Notes: generated by a model from the sequence alone, not told the origin. Positions 43,893-52,156 are shown, counted from the first letter of the stretch. The stretch: 64,000 bases of DNA from Streptomyces jumonjinensis (GCF_009600885.1 NZ_VCLA01000170.1:955-64954), one strand, 5' to 3'. Translations and numbers: made by a program.

Positions 43893-44195
43893 ATGTCTAG
43901 GACGCTACGTGCTCTTTGTGCTCTTGCCATAGCGGCTGCCGCGCTCGGCGTGGGAGTCTCCGGTGAGCCCTCCTGGGGTAGCTCTCCTGCCGACAAGGTG
44001 GCGGGGACCCAGGGTGAGCCTTCATGGGGACTCAACGGTGAGCCTTCGTGGGGTTCCGCCCCCGCGGAGACGGTGGCGACCGCACCCGGTGAACCCTCCT
44101 GGGGAATCACTCCCGCCGGTGAACCCTCCTGGGGCTTCACCACAGTCGGCGAGCCCTCCTGGGGAGTCCCTCCGACCCACAGCACAGAAGCATGA
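43893..44195 (+). CDS. Exported repeat peptide with six GEPSWG motifs
   Basis: A 100-residue protein. Residues 1-23 look like a signal peptide (MSRTLRALCALAIAAAALGV). Six identical GEPSWG hexapeptides follow at residues 24-29, 41-46, 49-54, 66-71, 76-81 and 86-91, separated by variable 2-11-residue linkers rich in Ala, Pro, Thr and Val. Codons vary between copies (GAG/GAA, TCC/TCA/TCG), so the motif is kept by protein-level selection rather than recent DNA duplication. This pattern suits a precursor cut into short peptides or a repetitive surface ligand. GGTGGAG precedes the ATG. The stop overlaps the next start (ATGA). Confidence 0.82.
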   Translation: MSRTLRALCALAIAAAALGVGVSGEPSWGSSPADKVAGTQGEPSWGLNGEPSWGSAPAETVATAPGEPSWGITPAGEPSWGFTTVGEPSWGVPPTHSTEA

Positions 44196-44512
44196 CCGTT
44201 CCACCGGACGACCGGGTCTTCCGGCGTGAGATGGCGACCGCATACCGCTCGGGGTGGCATTTCATCGACCTCGTCACGGCAATCCCCCACCGTGGCGACT
44301 CGTTGATGGTCACCTTGTTCGGAGAGCCGATCGTCGTGGCACGCGAGGAGGACGAGGACGTCCGCGCCTACCGGTGCCTTCGCCGGCCGCGTGGGGCCCC
44401 GCAGCCCGTGCGATGCGCGATCCGTTACGGAATGATTTTCGTCAACCTCGACCAGCGAGACCAGCAGATGGTCGAGCCCGACACCACCACCGCCACCCCC
44501 CGCAGTGCTTGA
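44192..44512 (+). CDS. Small Rieske-like protein with substituted ligand histidines
   Basis: A 106-residue protein. The segments GWHFIDLVTAIPHRGDSLMV, TLFGEPIVVAREEDEDVRAY and IRYGMIFVNLD follow the Rieske oxygenase pattern (G-D....l.GEPIVV.R...G.v.A...RG...gm.fvNL). The cluster loops are altered: C62-L-R64 replaces C-x-H and C75-A-I-R78 replaces C-x2-H, with ten residues between R64 and C75 instead of about 15-17. It keeps both Cys but has no His ligands, so a standard [2Fe-2S] cluster is unlikely. It overlaps the peptide gene by four bases and is closed by the terminator at 44555. Role unknown. Confidence 0.7.
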   Translation: MTVPPDDRVFRREMATAYRSGWHFIDLVTAIPHRGDSLMVTLFGEPIVVAREEDEDVRAYRCLRRPRGAPQPVRCAIRYGMIFVNLDQRDQQMVEPDTTTATPRSA

Positions 44513-44554
44513 GCGATTCCCCCGTCGTTCCAAATCGCTCAAGCGCTTCCCCCA

Positions 44555-44603
44555 CACAGCGGTGCCATCGCGGACCTGAAACGCGATGGCACCGCTGTGC
44601 TTT
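44555..44603 (+). terminator. Terminator of the GEPSWG peptide operon
   Basis: A perfect 18-bp stem (CACAGCGGTGCCATCGCG / CGCGATGGCACCGCTGTG), 9-base loop, then TTTT. One of the strongest factor-independent terminators in the window; it also faces the convergent PPOX gene. Confidence 0.9.
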
Positions 44604-44632
44604 TCCCGACCTCTTCCGGGCCCGGGGCGGGC

Positions 44633-45058
44633 TCAGGCGCGTGAGATGCCCGCGCCGCGACCGAGGGCCCGCGTCACCGCGATCTCGATGACCACCCGGT
44701 CCGGATTCGGGGCCGGCATGCGCCCGTAGCGCTCCGCGTAACGCCCTACGGCGTCCGCCACGGCCTCCGCCTCCGTCCGCACCCTCGCGCGGCCCTCCAG
44801 GGTCGCCCAGCGCCCTCGGTCCACCTGGCAGACGGCCACCCGCGCACCGCCCGCGTCCGCCGACTGGAGAATGTTGGCGACCTTCCGGCTGCCCTTGTTC
44901 GTGATGATCCGGGCGAACCCCGTCCCCGGGTCGAAGGTCACACCCACCGGCACCACATGCGGACTGCCGTCCGGCCGCTGGGTGGTCAGGGTGCAGAGGT
45001 GGTACTCCCGCCAGAACGCGAGGTACTCCGGGCTGAAGCTGCTCATATCCAGGGCCAT
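44633..45058 (-). CDS. PPOX-class (F420/FMN split-barrel) oxidoreductase-like protein
   Basis: A 141-residue split-barrel flavoprotein. Segments LAFWREYHLCTLTTQRPDGS, PHVVPVGVTFD, IITNKGSRKVANI and RGRWATLEGRARV match the pyridoxamine-phosphate-oxidase-like fold, with the GSRKVANI motif typical of F420-dependent actinobacterial members. The substrate is unknown. ATG 45058 is chosen for domain fit; its ribosome binding site is weak. It is divergent from clpB. Confidence 0.82.
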   Translation of the reverse strand: MALDMSSFSPEYLAFWREYHLCTLTTQRPDGSPHVVPVGVTFDPGTGFARIITNKGSRKVANILQSADAGGARVAVCQVDRGRWATLEGRARVRTEAEAVADAVGRYAERYGRMPAPNPDRVVIEIAVTRALGRGAGISRA

Positions 45059-45133
45059 GGCCCCAGAGTAGTTGCGGCTGCCAACGGTCGAACGCCGGAA
45101 TATCCCATGCGCAGGGGACGATGGCGCCAGAGG

Positions 45134-45154
45134 GTTGAGTGGAATAGACTCAAC
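45134..45154. promoter_or_regulatory. HspR operator (HAIR) upstream of clpB
   Basis: GTTGAGT-N7-ACTCAAC is a perfect inverted repeat with the HAIR 7-base spacer, 129 bases upstream of the clpB start. It links clpB to the HspR regulon encoded 3 kb away. Confidence 0.88.
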
Positions 45155-45282
45155 TTTAATTAGGTTCAATCAGTCAGGATCAAGGGGAACACCGAGCCTG
45201 TACGCCGAGTGCACACCCCTGCCCGCCAGACCCCGCCCGCAAGGATCCGCCGGATCCCGCCCGCAAGGAGGAGACACCGCAC

Positions 45283-47898
45283 GTGGACGCCGAGCTGACC
45301 AACAGGAGCCGGGACGCCATCAACGCCGCCACCGAACGGGCGGTGGCCGCGGGGCACCCCGATCTGACCCCCGCGCATCTGCTGCTCGCGCTGCTCGCGG
45401 GTCAAGGACATCAGGCGAACGAGAACATCGTCGATCTGCTGGCCGCCGCCGAGGCCGACCAGGCCGTCATCCGGGCGGGGGCGGAGCGGCTGCTCGCCGC
45501 CGAGCCCAGCGTCACCGGATCGACCGTGGCGCCGCCCCAGCCCAACCGCGCGTTCCTCGCCGTCTTCGCCGACGCCGCCGCCCGCGCGAAGGAGCTGGGC
45601 GACGAGTATCTCTCCACCGAGCATCTGCTGATCGGTCTCGCCGCCAAGGGCGGACCGGCGGGCGAGCTGCTCACCGAACAGGGCGCGTCGGCCAAGCGGC
45701 TGCTGAAGGCGTTCGAGACCGTACGCGGAGGCAGGCGAGTGACCACACCCGACCCCGAAGGCCAGTACAAGGCCCTGGAGAAGTTCGGCACCGACTTCAC
45801 CGCCGCCGCCCGCGAGGGCCGGCTGGACCCGGTGATCGGCCGCGACCAGGAGATCCGCCGGGTCGTCCAGGTGCTCTCCCGGCGGACCAAGAACAACCCC
45901 GTCCTCATCGGCGAGCCCGGCGTCGGCAAGACCGCCGTCGTGGAGGGCCTGGCCCAGCGGATCGTCAAGGGCGACGTCCCCGAGTCGCTGAAGAACAAGC
46001 GTCTCGTCTCGCTCGACCTCGGCGCGATGCTGGCGGGCGCGAAGTACCGCGGCGAGTTCGAGGAACGGCTCAAGACCGTGCTCTCCGAGATCAAGGAGAG
46101 CGACGGCCGGATCATCACCTTCATCGACGAGCTGCACACCGTCGTCGGCGCGGGCGCGGGCGGCGACTCCGCGATGGACGCGGGCAACATGCTCAAGCCG
46201 ATGCTCGCCCGCGGTGAGCTGCGCATGGTCGGCGCGACCACCCTGGACGAGTACCGCGAGCGGGTCGAGAAGGACCCGGCGCTGGAACGCCGCTTCCAGC
46301 AGGTCCTGGTCGCCGAGCCGACCGTCGAGGACACCATCGCCATCCTGCGCGGGCTCAAGGGCCGTTACGAGGCCCACCACAAGGTCCAGATCGCCGACTC
46401 GGCCCTGGTGGCCGCAGCTGCGCTCTCCGACCGGTACATCACCTCCCGCTTCCTCCCGGACAAGGCCATCGACCTGGTCGACGAGGCCGCGTCCCGGCTC
46501 CGGATGGAGATCGACTCGTCCCCGGTCGAGATCGATGAGCTCCAGCGGTCCGTGGACCGGCTGCTGATGGAGGAGATGGCGCTCACCAACGAGTCCGACC
46601 CGGCCTCCCGCCAGCGGCTGGAGAAGCTCCGCCGCGACCTCGCCGACCGGCAGGAGGAGCTGCGCGGTCTGACCGCCCGCTGGGAGAAGGAGAAGGAGGG
46701 CCTCAACCGCGTCGGCGAGCTGAAGGAGCGGCTCGACGAGCTGCGCGGCCAGGCCGAGCGCGCCCAGCGCGACGGCGACTTCGACTCCGCGTCCAAGCTG
46801 CTGTACGGGGAGATCCCGGAGCTGGAGCGGGAGCTGGCCGAGGCGACCGAGGCCGAGGAGGAGGCGCGCTCCGACACCCGGGCCACCATGGTCAAGGAGG
46901 AGGTCGGCCCCGACGACATCGCGGATGTGGTCGGCTCCTGGACCGGTATCCCGGCCGGGCGGCTGCTGGAGGGCGAGACCCAGAAGCTGCTGCGGATGGA
47001 GTCCGAGCTCGGCCGTCGGCTGATCGGCCAGTCCGAGGCCGTACGGGCGGTGTCGGACGCGGTGCGCAGGACCCGCGCGGGCATCGCCGACCCGGACCGG
47101 CCCACCGGATCGTTTCTCTTCCTCGGTCCCACCGGGGTCGGCAAGACGGAGCTGGCGAAAGCCCTCGCCGATTTCCTGTTCGACGATGAGCGGGCGATGG
47201 TCCGCATCGACATGTCCGAGTACGGCGAGAAGCACACCGTCGCCCGGCTCGTCGGAGCGCCTCCCGGCTATGTCGGCTACGAGGAGGGCGGCCAGCTCAC
47301 CGAGGCGGTGCGCAGGCGTCCGTACAGCGTGGTGCTGCTGGACGAGGTGGAGAAGGCGCACCCGGAGGTCTTCGACATCCTGCTCCAGGTGCTCGACGAC
47401 GGCCGGCTCACCGACGGACAGGGCCGCACGGTCGACTTCCGCAACACCATCCTGATCCTCACCTCCAACCTCGGCAGTCAGTTCCTGGTGGCGCCGCTGA
47501 CCGGCGAGGAGGAGAAGAAACAGCAGGTCCTGGAGGTGGTGCGGGCCTCCTTCAAGCCGGAGTTCCTCAACCGGCTCGACGATCTGGTGGTGTTCTCCGC
47601 GCTCACCAGGGACGAGCTGGAGCTGATCGCGAAGCTCCAGACCGACCGGCTGGCCAAGCGGCTGGCGGAGCGCCGGCTCACCCTGGAGGTCACGCCCGCC
47701 GCGCTCGCCTGGCTCGCGGACGAGGGCAATGACCCTGCGTACGGGGCACGGCCGCTGCGACGGCTGGTGCAGACGGCGATCGGCGACCAGCTGGCCAGGG
47801 AGATCCTGGCCGGTGAGATCACGGACGGCGACACCGTACGGGTGGACCGCGCCGGGGACGCTCTGATCGTGGGGCCCGGCTCCGGGAAGACGCTGTAG
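45283..47898 (+). CDS. clpB: ClpB disaggregase (Hsp104 family)
   Basis: An 871-residue AAA+ chaperone that rescues aggregated proteins with DnaK. The N domain starts MDAELTNRSRDAINAATERA. The first ATPase has Walker A GEPGVGKT and Walker B IITFIDELHT. The coiled-coil M domain follows (RQRLEKLRRDLADRQEELRG). The second ATPase has GPTGVGKTEL and VVLLDEVEKAHPEVFDILLQ. GTG 45283 is preceded by AAGGAGGAGAC. Transcribed alone, under a HAIR site. Confidence 0.97.
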   Translation: MDAELTNRSRDAINAATERAVAAGHPDLTPAHLLLALLAGQGHQANENIVDLLAAAEADQAVIRAGAERLLAAEPSVTGSTVAPPQPNRAFLAVFADAAARAKELGDEYLSTEHLLIGLAAKGGPAGELLTEQGASAKRLLKAFETVRGGRRVTTPDPEGQYKALEKFGTDFTAAAREGRLDPVIGRDQEIRRVVQVLSRRTKNNPVLIGEPGVGKTAVVEGLAQRIVKGDVPESLKNKRLVSLDLGAMLAGAKYRGEFEERLKTVLSEIKESDGRIITFIDELHTVVGAGAGGDSAMDAGNMLKPMLARGELRMVGATTLDEYRERVEKDPALERRFQQVLVAEPTVEDTIAILRGLKGRYEAHHKVQIADSALVAAAALSDRYITSRFLPDKAIDLVDEAASRLRMEIDSSPVEIDELQRSVDRLLMEEMALTNESDPASRQRLEKLRRDLADRQEELRGLTARWEKEKEGLNRVGELKERLDELRGQAERAQRDGDFDSASKLLYGEIPELERELAEATEAEEEARSDTRATMVKEEVGPDDIADVVGSWTGIPAGRLLEGETQKLLRMESELGRRLIGQSEAVRAVSDAVRRTRAGIADPDRPTGSFLFLGPTGVGKTELAKALADFLFDDERAMVRIDMSEYGEKHTVARLVGAPPGYVGYEEGGQLTEAVRRRPYSVVLLDEVEKAHPEVFDILLQVLDDGRLTDGQGRTVDFRNTILILTSNLGSQFLVAPLTGEEEKKQQVLEVVRASFKPEFLNRLDDLVVFSALTRDELELIAKLQTDRLAKRLAERRLTLEVTPAALAWLADEGNDPAYGARPLRRLVQTAIGDQLAREILAGEITDGDTVRVDRAGDALIVGPGSGKTL

Positions 47899-47981
47899 CC
47901 CCCGCGGCCGGAGGCAGGGGGTTGTCACCGGGGCCCCGCCATGGGGGAGGATGGCCGCATCCGTACGAAGGGAAATCCACG

Positions 47982-48521
47982 GTGACCATCGATCCGTCCT
48001 CGATTCCGAATTTCGGGGGCCAGCCCCAGCCTCAGGCCGCAGGACCGGCGGGCCCCGTCGTTCCCGACCAGGACCTGGTCAAGCAGCTCCTCGACCAGAT
48101 GGAGCTGAAGTACGTCATTGACGACGAGGGAGACCTCGCCGCCCCGTGGGAGGAATTCCGCACGTACTTCATGTTCCGCGGCGAGGACGAGCAGCAGGTC
48201 TTCTCCGTCCGGACCTTCTACGACCGGCCGCTGCCGGTCGACGAGCGTTCCAAGATCCTCGACGTGATCGACGACTGGAACCGCCGCACCCTGTGGCCCA
48301 AGGTCTACACCCACCTCCACGAGGACGAGGAGGGCGGCGCCACCATCCGTCTCATCGGTGAGGCGCAGATGCTCATCGGCACCGGCGTGAGCGTGGAGCA
48401 CTTCGTGTCCTCCACCGTCAGCTGGGTGCGGGCCGCGATCGAGTTCGACAAGTGGCTCATCGAGCAGCTCGGCCTCAAGGCCCCGGAGGACGAGAAGCCC
48501 TCCGACGACGACGAGATCTGA
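47982..48521 (+). CDS. YbjN-domain protein
   Basis: A 179-residue protein with an N-terminal Pro/Gly-rich leader, then a YbjN domain: LLDQMELKYVIDDEGDLAAP, EQQVFSVRTFYDRPLPVDER and ILDVIDDWNRRTLWPKVYTH, ending WLIEQLGLKAPEDEKPSDDD. The fold resembles type III secretion chaperones; actinobacterial members are conserved but of unknown role. GTG 47982 follows GAAGGGAAATCC. It lies 83 bases after clpB in the same direction and could be partly co-transcribed. Confidence 0.82.
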   Translation: MTIDPSSIPNFGGQPQPQAAGPAGPVVPDQDLVKQLLDQMELKYVIDDEGDLAAPWEEFRTYFMFRGEDEQQVFSVRTFYDRPLPVDERSKILDVIDDWNRRTLWPKVYTHLHEDEEGGATIRLIGEAQMLIGTGVSVEHFVSSTVSWVRAAIEFDKWLIEQLGLKAPEDEKPSDDDEI

Positions 48522-48537
48522 GCCCTGGCTCAGCGCG

Positions 48538-49845
48538 TCAGAGCGCGATAGGGGACAGCATCAGCAGATATGTCCCATAGGCGAATGAGAGCCCGGCCAG
48601 GGCGACGGTCACCAGTGCCGCCGCCCCCGGCCGGGCTTTCGTCATCGCCCGTGCCAGCGGCAGCAGCAGCGGGAAGGCGGGCAGCAGAAAACGCGGTTTG
48701 GACTCGAAGAAGCCCGAGCCGCCCACGGTGATCAGCACCAGGACGCCCGTGTAGACCAGCAGCGCCACCGGGGGCCGCGCCAGCACCAGCAGGGCGAACA
48801 GCACCACCGACGCCGCCACGATCAGCATCGCCAGCACCATCGGCAGCAGCGCGGGGCGCAGCACGATGTCCCGCACCACCCGCAGCGCCCCCACGCCGAA
48901 GTCGAACTTCGAGGTCCAGCCGCGCTGTACGGCGAAGTAGCCGCCGAGGGGGTCGCCGGTGCGGAACCCCACGTACAGCACATAGGCGCACCAGCCGGCG
49001 GGTGCGAGCACGGCCCCGGCCCAGAGCCGCCGGTGCTTTCCCCAGGTCTTTTCCTGGCGCCGTTCCCGGCCTCTCTCCCGGGCCTTTCCCCGGTCCCTCT
49101 CCCGGGCTTCGCCGCGAGCGTCTCCGCGGGCCTTGAGCGCGCTGTACCCGGCCGCCGCCAGCACCGCCGCCGCGACGGCGATCCCATTGGGCCGGGCGAG
49201 CCCCGCGAGCGCCGAGAGCGCGCCCGCCCAGAGCCAGCGCCCGGTGAGCACCGCGTACAGCGACCAGGCGGCGAACGCGGTCAGCACCGGCTCCGTATAG
49301 GCCATGGAGAGCACGATCGAGTGCGGCAGCAGCCCCCACAGCAGCACCAGCGCCGTCGCCGCCCGCCGCCCGTACAGCAGTTCGCCGATCGCGTAGATGC
49401 CGAGGGCCGCCGTGGCCGCCCCGGCCCAGGAGATCAGCAGACCGGCGCTTCCGCTGGTCACCGGGAGGACGGCGGTCACCGCGCGGATCAGCCCCGGGTA
49501 GAGCGGGAAGAAGGCGAGATCGCTCTGCACCGCGCCGTCCGGCCAGGTCAGGGTCCGGCCGTAGCCGTGCTCGGCGATCAGCATGTACCAGTCGGAGTCC
49601 CAGGATCTGGCGAGGGTACGGCGGGGCGGGCGGTCGATGCGCCAGGCCCAGCCGGCCATCACCAGCAGCCCGGTCAGCCGTGCCGCGGCGAACAGCCCGA
49701 GCGCGGGGGCCGCCCGCCGGAGCGCGGAGTGCAGTCGGGGCAGGGGCCGGACGTCCGCCTGCGCCGAGCCGTCCGCTGTTTCCTGACAAGTCTCGGCGGA
49801 CAGGGAGCACCTCCGGGAGCGCGCAAGGTCGGTCAACCCGACCAT
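48538..49845 (-). CDS. PIG-V-like mannosyltransferase family membrane protein
   Basis: A 435-residue multi-pass protein with about ten hydrophobic segments. Residues around 80-90 show SWDSDWYMLIAEHGYG, and the next loop has DLAFFPLYPGLIR, the D-x-W-x-Y and FFPLYP motifs of polyprenol-dependent mannosyltransferases related to PIG-V. A very basic repetitive loop (KARGDARGEARERDRGKARE) sits between helices near residues 235-270, encoded by near-tandem CCGG-rich repeats at 49050-49130. ATG 49845 is the best start by domain fit. Convergent with the YbjN gene. Confidence 0.78.
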   Translation of the reverse strand: MVGLTDLARSRRCSLSAETCQETADGSAQADVRPLPRLHSALRRAAPALGLFAAARLTGLLVMAGWAWRIDRPPRRTLARSWDSDWYMLIAEHGYGRTLTWPDGAVQSDLAFFPLYPGLIRAVTAVLPVTSGSAGLLISWAGAATAALGIYAIGELLYGRRAATALVLLWGLLPHSIVLSMAYTEPVLTAFAAWSLYAVLTGRWLWAGALSALAGLARPNGIAVAAAVLAAAGYSALKARGDARGEARERDRGKARERGRERRQEKTWGKHRRLWAGAVLAPAGWCAYVLYVGFRTGDPLGGYFAVQRGWTSKFDFGVGALRVVRDIVLRPALLPMVLAMLIVAASVVLFALLVLARPPVALLVYTGVLVLITVGGSGFFESKPRFLLPAFPLLLPLARAMTKARPGAAALVTVALAGLSFAYGTYLLMLSPIAL

Positions 49846-49988
49846 GAGCGGCCGGGGCGGCTCGCGCGAGCGCTGAGCTGCCGACAGGGCCGGTTTCGCC
49901 TCCGTTCCCACCCGGTCGGCTGAAGAGAGGCGCGCGGCCCCTGCCCGCGCGCCCCCCCCGCGCCCGGGGACGCCCGGGGCCCGTACCG

Positions 49989-50085
49989 TCAGCCCGCCGC
50001 AGGGGAGAGGGTGTGCAGCCGGGCGACCGCCTCGCGCAGCGTCTCCTCGCGCTTGCAGAAAGTGAAGGTGCGCACCGCGAACGCT
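49989..50085 (-). pseudogene. Stray 3' end of an aminotransferase gene
   Basis: The minus strand reads FAVRTFTFCKREETLREAVA then RLHTLSPAAG and a stop. It aligns with the C-terminus of the complete aminotransferase at 50693 (FVRFAFSKRKAVLDEAVTRL). Only about 30 residues survive and no start is possible. It lies on the far side of the antitoxin-like gene from the complete copy, in the same orientation. Confidence 0.7.
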
Positions 50086-50123
50086 GGGCGGGCGGTCCGG
50101 CGGGTCACGCTTCGGCATGGAAA

Positions 50124-50139
50124 TCAGATCGTGATCTGA
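50124..50139. promoter_or_regulatory. Perfect inverted repeat before the antitoxin-like gene
   Basis: TCAGATC-GT-GATCTGA ends 14 bases before ATG 50153. Position and symmetry suit an autoregulatory operator of a Phd/YefM-type repressor. Confidence 0.6.
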
Positions 50140-50152
50140 GTAGACTCGGGGC

Positions 50153-50611
50153 ATGGCCATCGCACACCTCGAAGCAGAGTCGGAGTCCGTCTCTTTCACC
50201 GATCTTTCCCGCAACCCGAAGGGCGTCGCGGCCAGGGCCGCTGCCCTGGGGCGCCTTCGTGTCACCCATCGGGACGCGCCCGACATGGTCCTGACGACGG
50301 CCGCGCGGGCGGAGCATGACGAGGAGAACCTGACCACCGCTTCCCGGCTCTTCCTCGCGCTGATGAAGCAGGATGACGGCGCCAAGGCACTTCTGCTCGC
50401 GCTGCCCGAGGTATTCCCCTGGGTGCGGCACTTGGACGCCGAAGAGGTTCGAGCCTTCACCGTCGAGCTTCTTGAGGCGCTGTCCGACGCCGCCGAGCTG
50501 GGTGCGGGGGAATCCGTGCACCGCGCGATCATCTCCTGGCGTGCCACCGCTCGTATCAACGCCGACCCCGAGCAGCTCAGGGAATCGCTGCGTCCCCTCG
50601 AAACCGAGTGA
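50153..50611 (+). CDS. Orphan Phd/YefM-type antitoxin-like protein
   Basis: A 152-residue protein. The N-terminal 60 residues (SVSFTDLSRNPKGVAARAAA then LRVTHRDAPDMVLTTA) follow the Phd/YefM pattern of strand, helix, and a DxxVL strand. The C-terminal 90 residues are helical (LFLALMKQDDGAKALLLALP; VHRAIISWRATARINADPEQ) and would normally bind a toxin. No toxin gene follows: a terminator begins 15 bases after the stop and the next gene is a convergent aminotransferase. A palindrome precedes it. It may be solitary, trans-acting or a repurposed regulator. Confidence 0.65.
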   Translation: MAIAHLEAESESVSFTDLSRNPKGVAARAAALGRLRVTHRDAPDMVLTTAARAEHDEENLTTASRLFLALMKQDDGAKALLLALPEVFPWVRHLDAEEVRAFTVELLEALSDAAELGAGESVHRAIISWRATARINADPEQLRESLRPLETE

Positions 50612-50625
50612 ACTGCGGGTCGATC

Positions 50626-50662
50626 CAGGGCTTGGGCCTACGAGTAGGCCGCCCAAGCCCTG
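50626..50662. terminator. Bidirectional terminator between antitoxin-like and aminotransferase genes
   Basis: CAGGGCTTGGGC pairs perfectly with GCCCAAGCCCTG around a 13-base loop. It separates the convergent genes. Confidence 0.82.
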
Positions 50663-50692
50663 TCACCCGACAGTACGTATTGCTTGCGCCCG

Positions 50693-51907
50693 TCAGAGCG
50701 TCAACCGCTTGAGGCGGGTTACTGCCTCATCCAACACAGCCTTCCGCTTCGAGAACGCGAACCGGACGAAGGGCGTGCCCTGTTCGCGGTGGTCGTAGAA
50801 GACCGCGTTGGGGATCGCCACCACTCCGCACCGTTCGGGCAGTGCCCGGCAGAAGGCGAATCCGTCGCTCTCGCCCAGCGGCCGGATGTCGGTGGTGACG
50901 AAGTACGTCCCGGCGGGGCGGTAGACCGTGAACCCGGCGTCCGCGAGGCCCGCGCTCAGCAGATCGCGCTTGGCCCGCAGTTCGTCCCGGAGTTCGTCGA
51001 AGTACTCCGTGGGCAGCCGCAGCGCCTCGGCCACGGCGTACTGGAAGGGGCCCGCCGAGACATAGGTCAGAAACTGCTTGGCCGACCGGACCGCCGCCAC
51101 CAGCTCCGGCGTCCCGGTCGCCCAGCCGACCTTCCAGCCGGTGAACGCGAAGGTCTTGCCGGCGCTCCCGATGGTCAGCGTCCGCTCCCGCATCCCCGGG
51201 AAGCCCGCGATCGGCAGATGCTCGCCCTCGAAGACCAGATGCTCGTACACCTCGTCCGTGACCACCAGCAGATCCCGCTCGACGGCCAGTTCGGCGACGG
51301 CCGCCAGCTCCTGCCGGGTCAGCACGGTGCCGGTCGGATTGTGCGGGGTGTTCAGCAGGATCAGCCGGGTGCGGTCGGTGACCGCGTCCCGCAGCTCGTC
51401 GAGGTCGAGGTGGTACGCACCGTCCCGGGGGTGCAGGGTCACCGGCACTCGCCGTCCGCCCGCCATCGCGATACAGGCGGCGTAGGAGTCGTAGTACGGC
51501 TCCAGCGCGATCACCTCGTCGCCGGGTTCGACGAGCGCGAGCAGCGCCGCCGCGATGGCCTCGGTGGCACCGGCGGTGATGAGTACCTCGGTGTCGGGGT
51601 CGACGGTCAGTCCGTGGAAGCGGGACTGGTGTCCGGCGACGGCGGTGCGCAGCTCGGGGACGCCGGGGCCGGGCGGGTACTGATTGCCCCGGCCGTCGCG
51701 CAGCGCCCGTACCGCCGCCTCCCTGATCTCCTCGGGGCCGTCGGTGTCGGGGAAGCCCTGCCCCAGGTTGATCGATCCGGTCGCCGTCGCCAGCGCCGAC
51801 ATCTCCGCGAAGATCGTGGTGCCGAACTCCGCGAGCCGCCGGTTGAGCAGCGGTCGGTTACGGGCGCGCGGCAGCGGGCCGGGCGCGGGTGCATCCATGG
51901 TCGCCAT
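50693..51907 (-). CDS. Class I/II pyridoxal-phosphate aminotransferase
   Basis: A 404-residue fold-type I aminotransferase. NLGQGFPDTDGPEEI is the substrate loop, LILLNTPHNPTGTVLTRQEL and VVTDEVYEHLVFEG the cofactor pocket, and SAGKTFAFTGWKVGWATG contains the PLP lysine. This profile suits the kynurenine/methionine aminotransferase (YbdL, KAT) or DapC-like branch. A link to the kynurenine genes 10 kb downstream is possible but not shown. ATG 51907 is used; ATG 51898 is an alternative. Its 3' end lies next to the antitoxin-like insertion, with a homologous second 3' end beyond. Confidence 0.88.
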   Translation of the reverse strand: MATMDAPAPGPLPRARNRPLLNRRLAEFGTTIFAEMSALATATGSINLGQGFPDTDGPEEIREAAVRALRDGRGNQYPPGPGVPELRTAVAGHQSRFHGLTVDPDTEVLITAGATEAIAAALLALVEPGDEVIALEPYYDSYAACIAMAGGRRVPVTLHPRDGAYHLDLDELRDAVTDRTRLILLNTPHNPTGTVLTRQELAAVAELAVERDLLVVTDEVYEHLVFEGEHLPIAGFPGMRERTLTIGSAGKTFAFTGWKVGWATGTPELVAAVRSAKQFLTYVSAGPFQYAVAEALRLPTEYFDELRDELRAKRDLLSAGLADAGFTVYRPAGTYFVTTDIRPLGESDGFAFCRALPERCGVVAIPNAVFYDHREQGTPFVRFAFSKRKAVLDEAVTRLKRLTL

Positions 51908-52156
51908 GGCGCCATCCTGGGTGGAAGCTCTGGAGTTCCTCAAGTCTGCTTTGACCCGGGGACGCCGGGGGCATCCCCCTCTCACGCGGATACCGGCGCC
52001 GCGCGCCCATGGGGTGGAACGTCTACGCATGGACGGTTCACGCGGCTGCCGGAAGCGATCCGTGGTTCTACGCAGGACGCGGTAACGCATGAATAGCGAT
52101 CGGACGGAGAAGCGGTCACGCAAGGGCGCGGGGGGCTTGCTTCGGGGGAGTGAGAG

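Noticed and set aside
43893..44195. GEPSWG repeats as a simple DNA microsatellite
   Set aside because: Spacing between copies varies and synonymous codons differ, so this is not a recent slippage array.
45166..47928. 920-codon minus-strand open frame opposite clpB
   Set aside because: Shadow of ClpB codon bias; no motif and no ribosome binding site.
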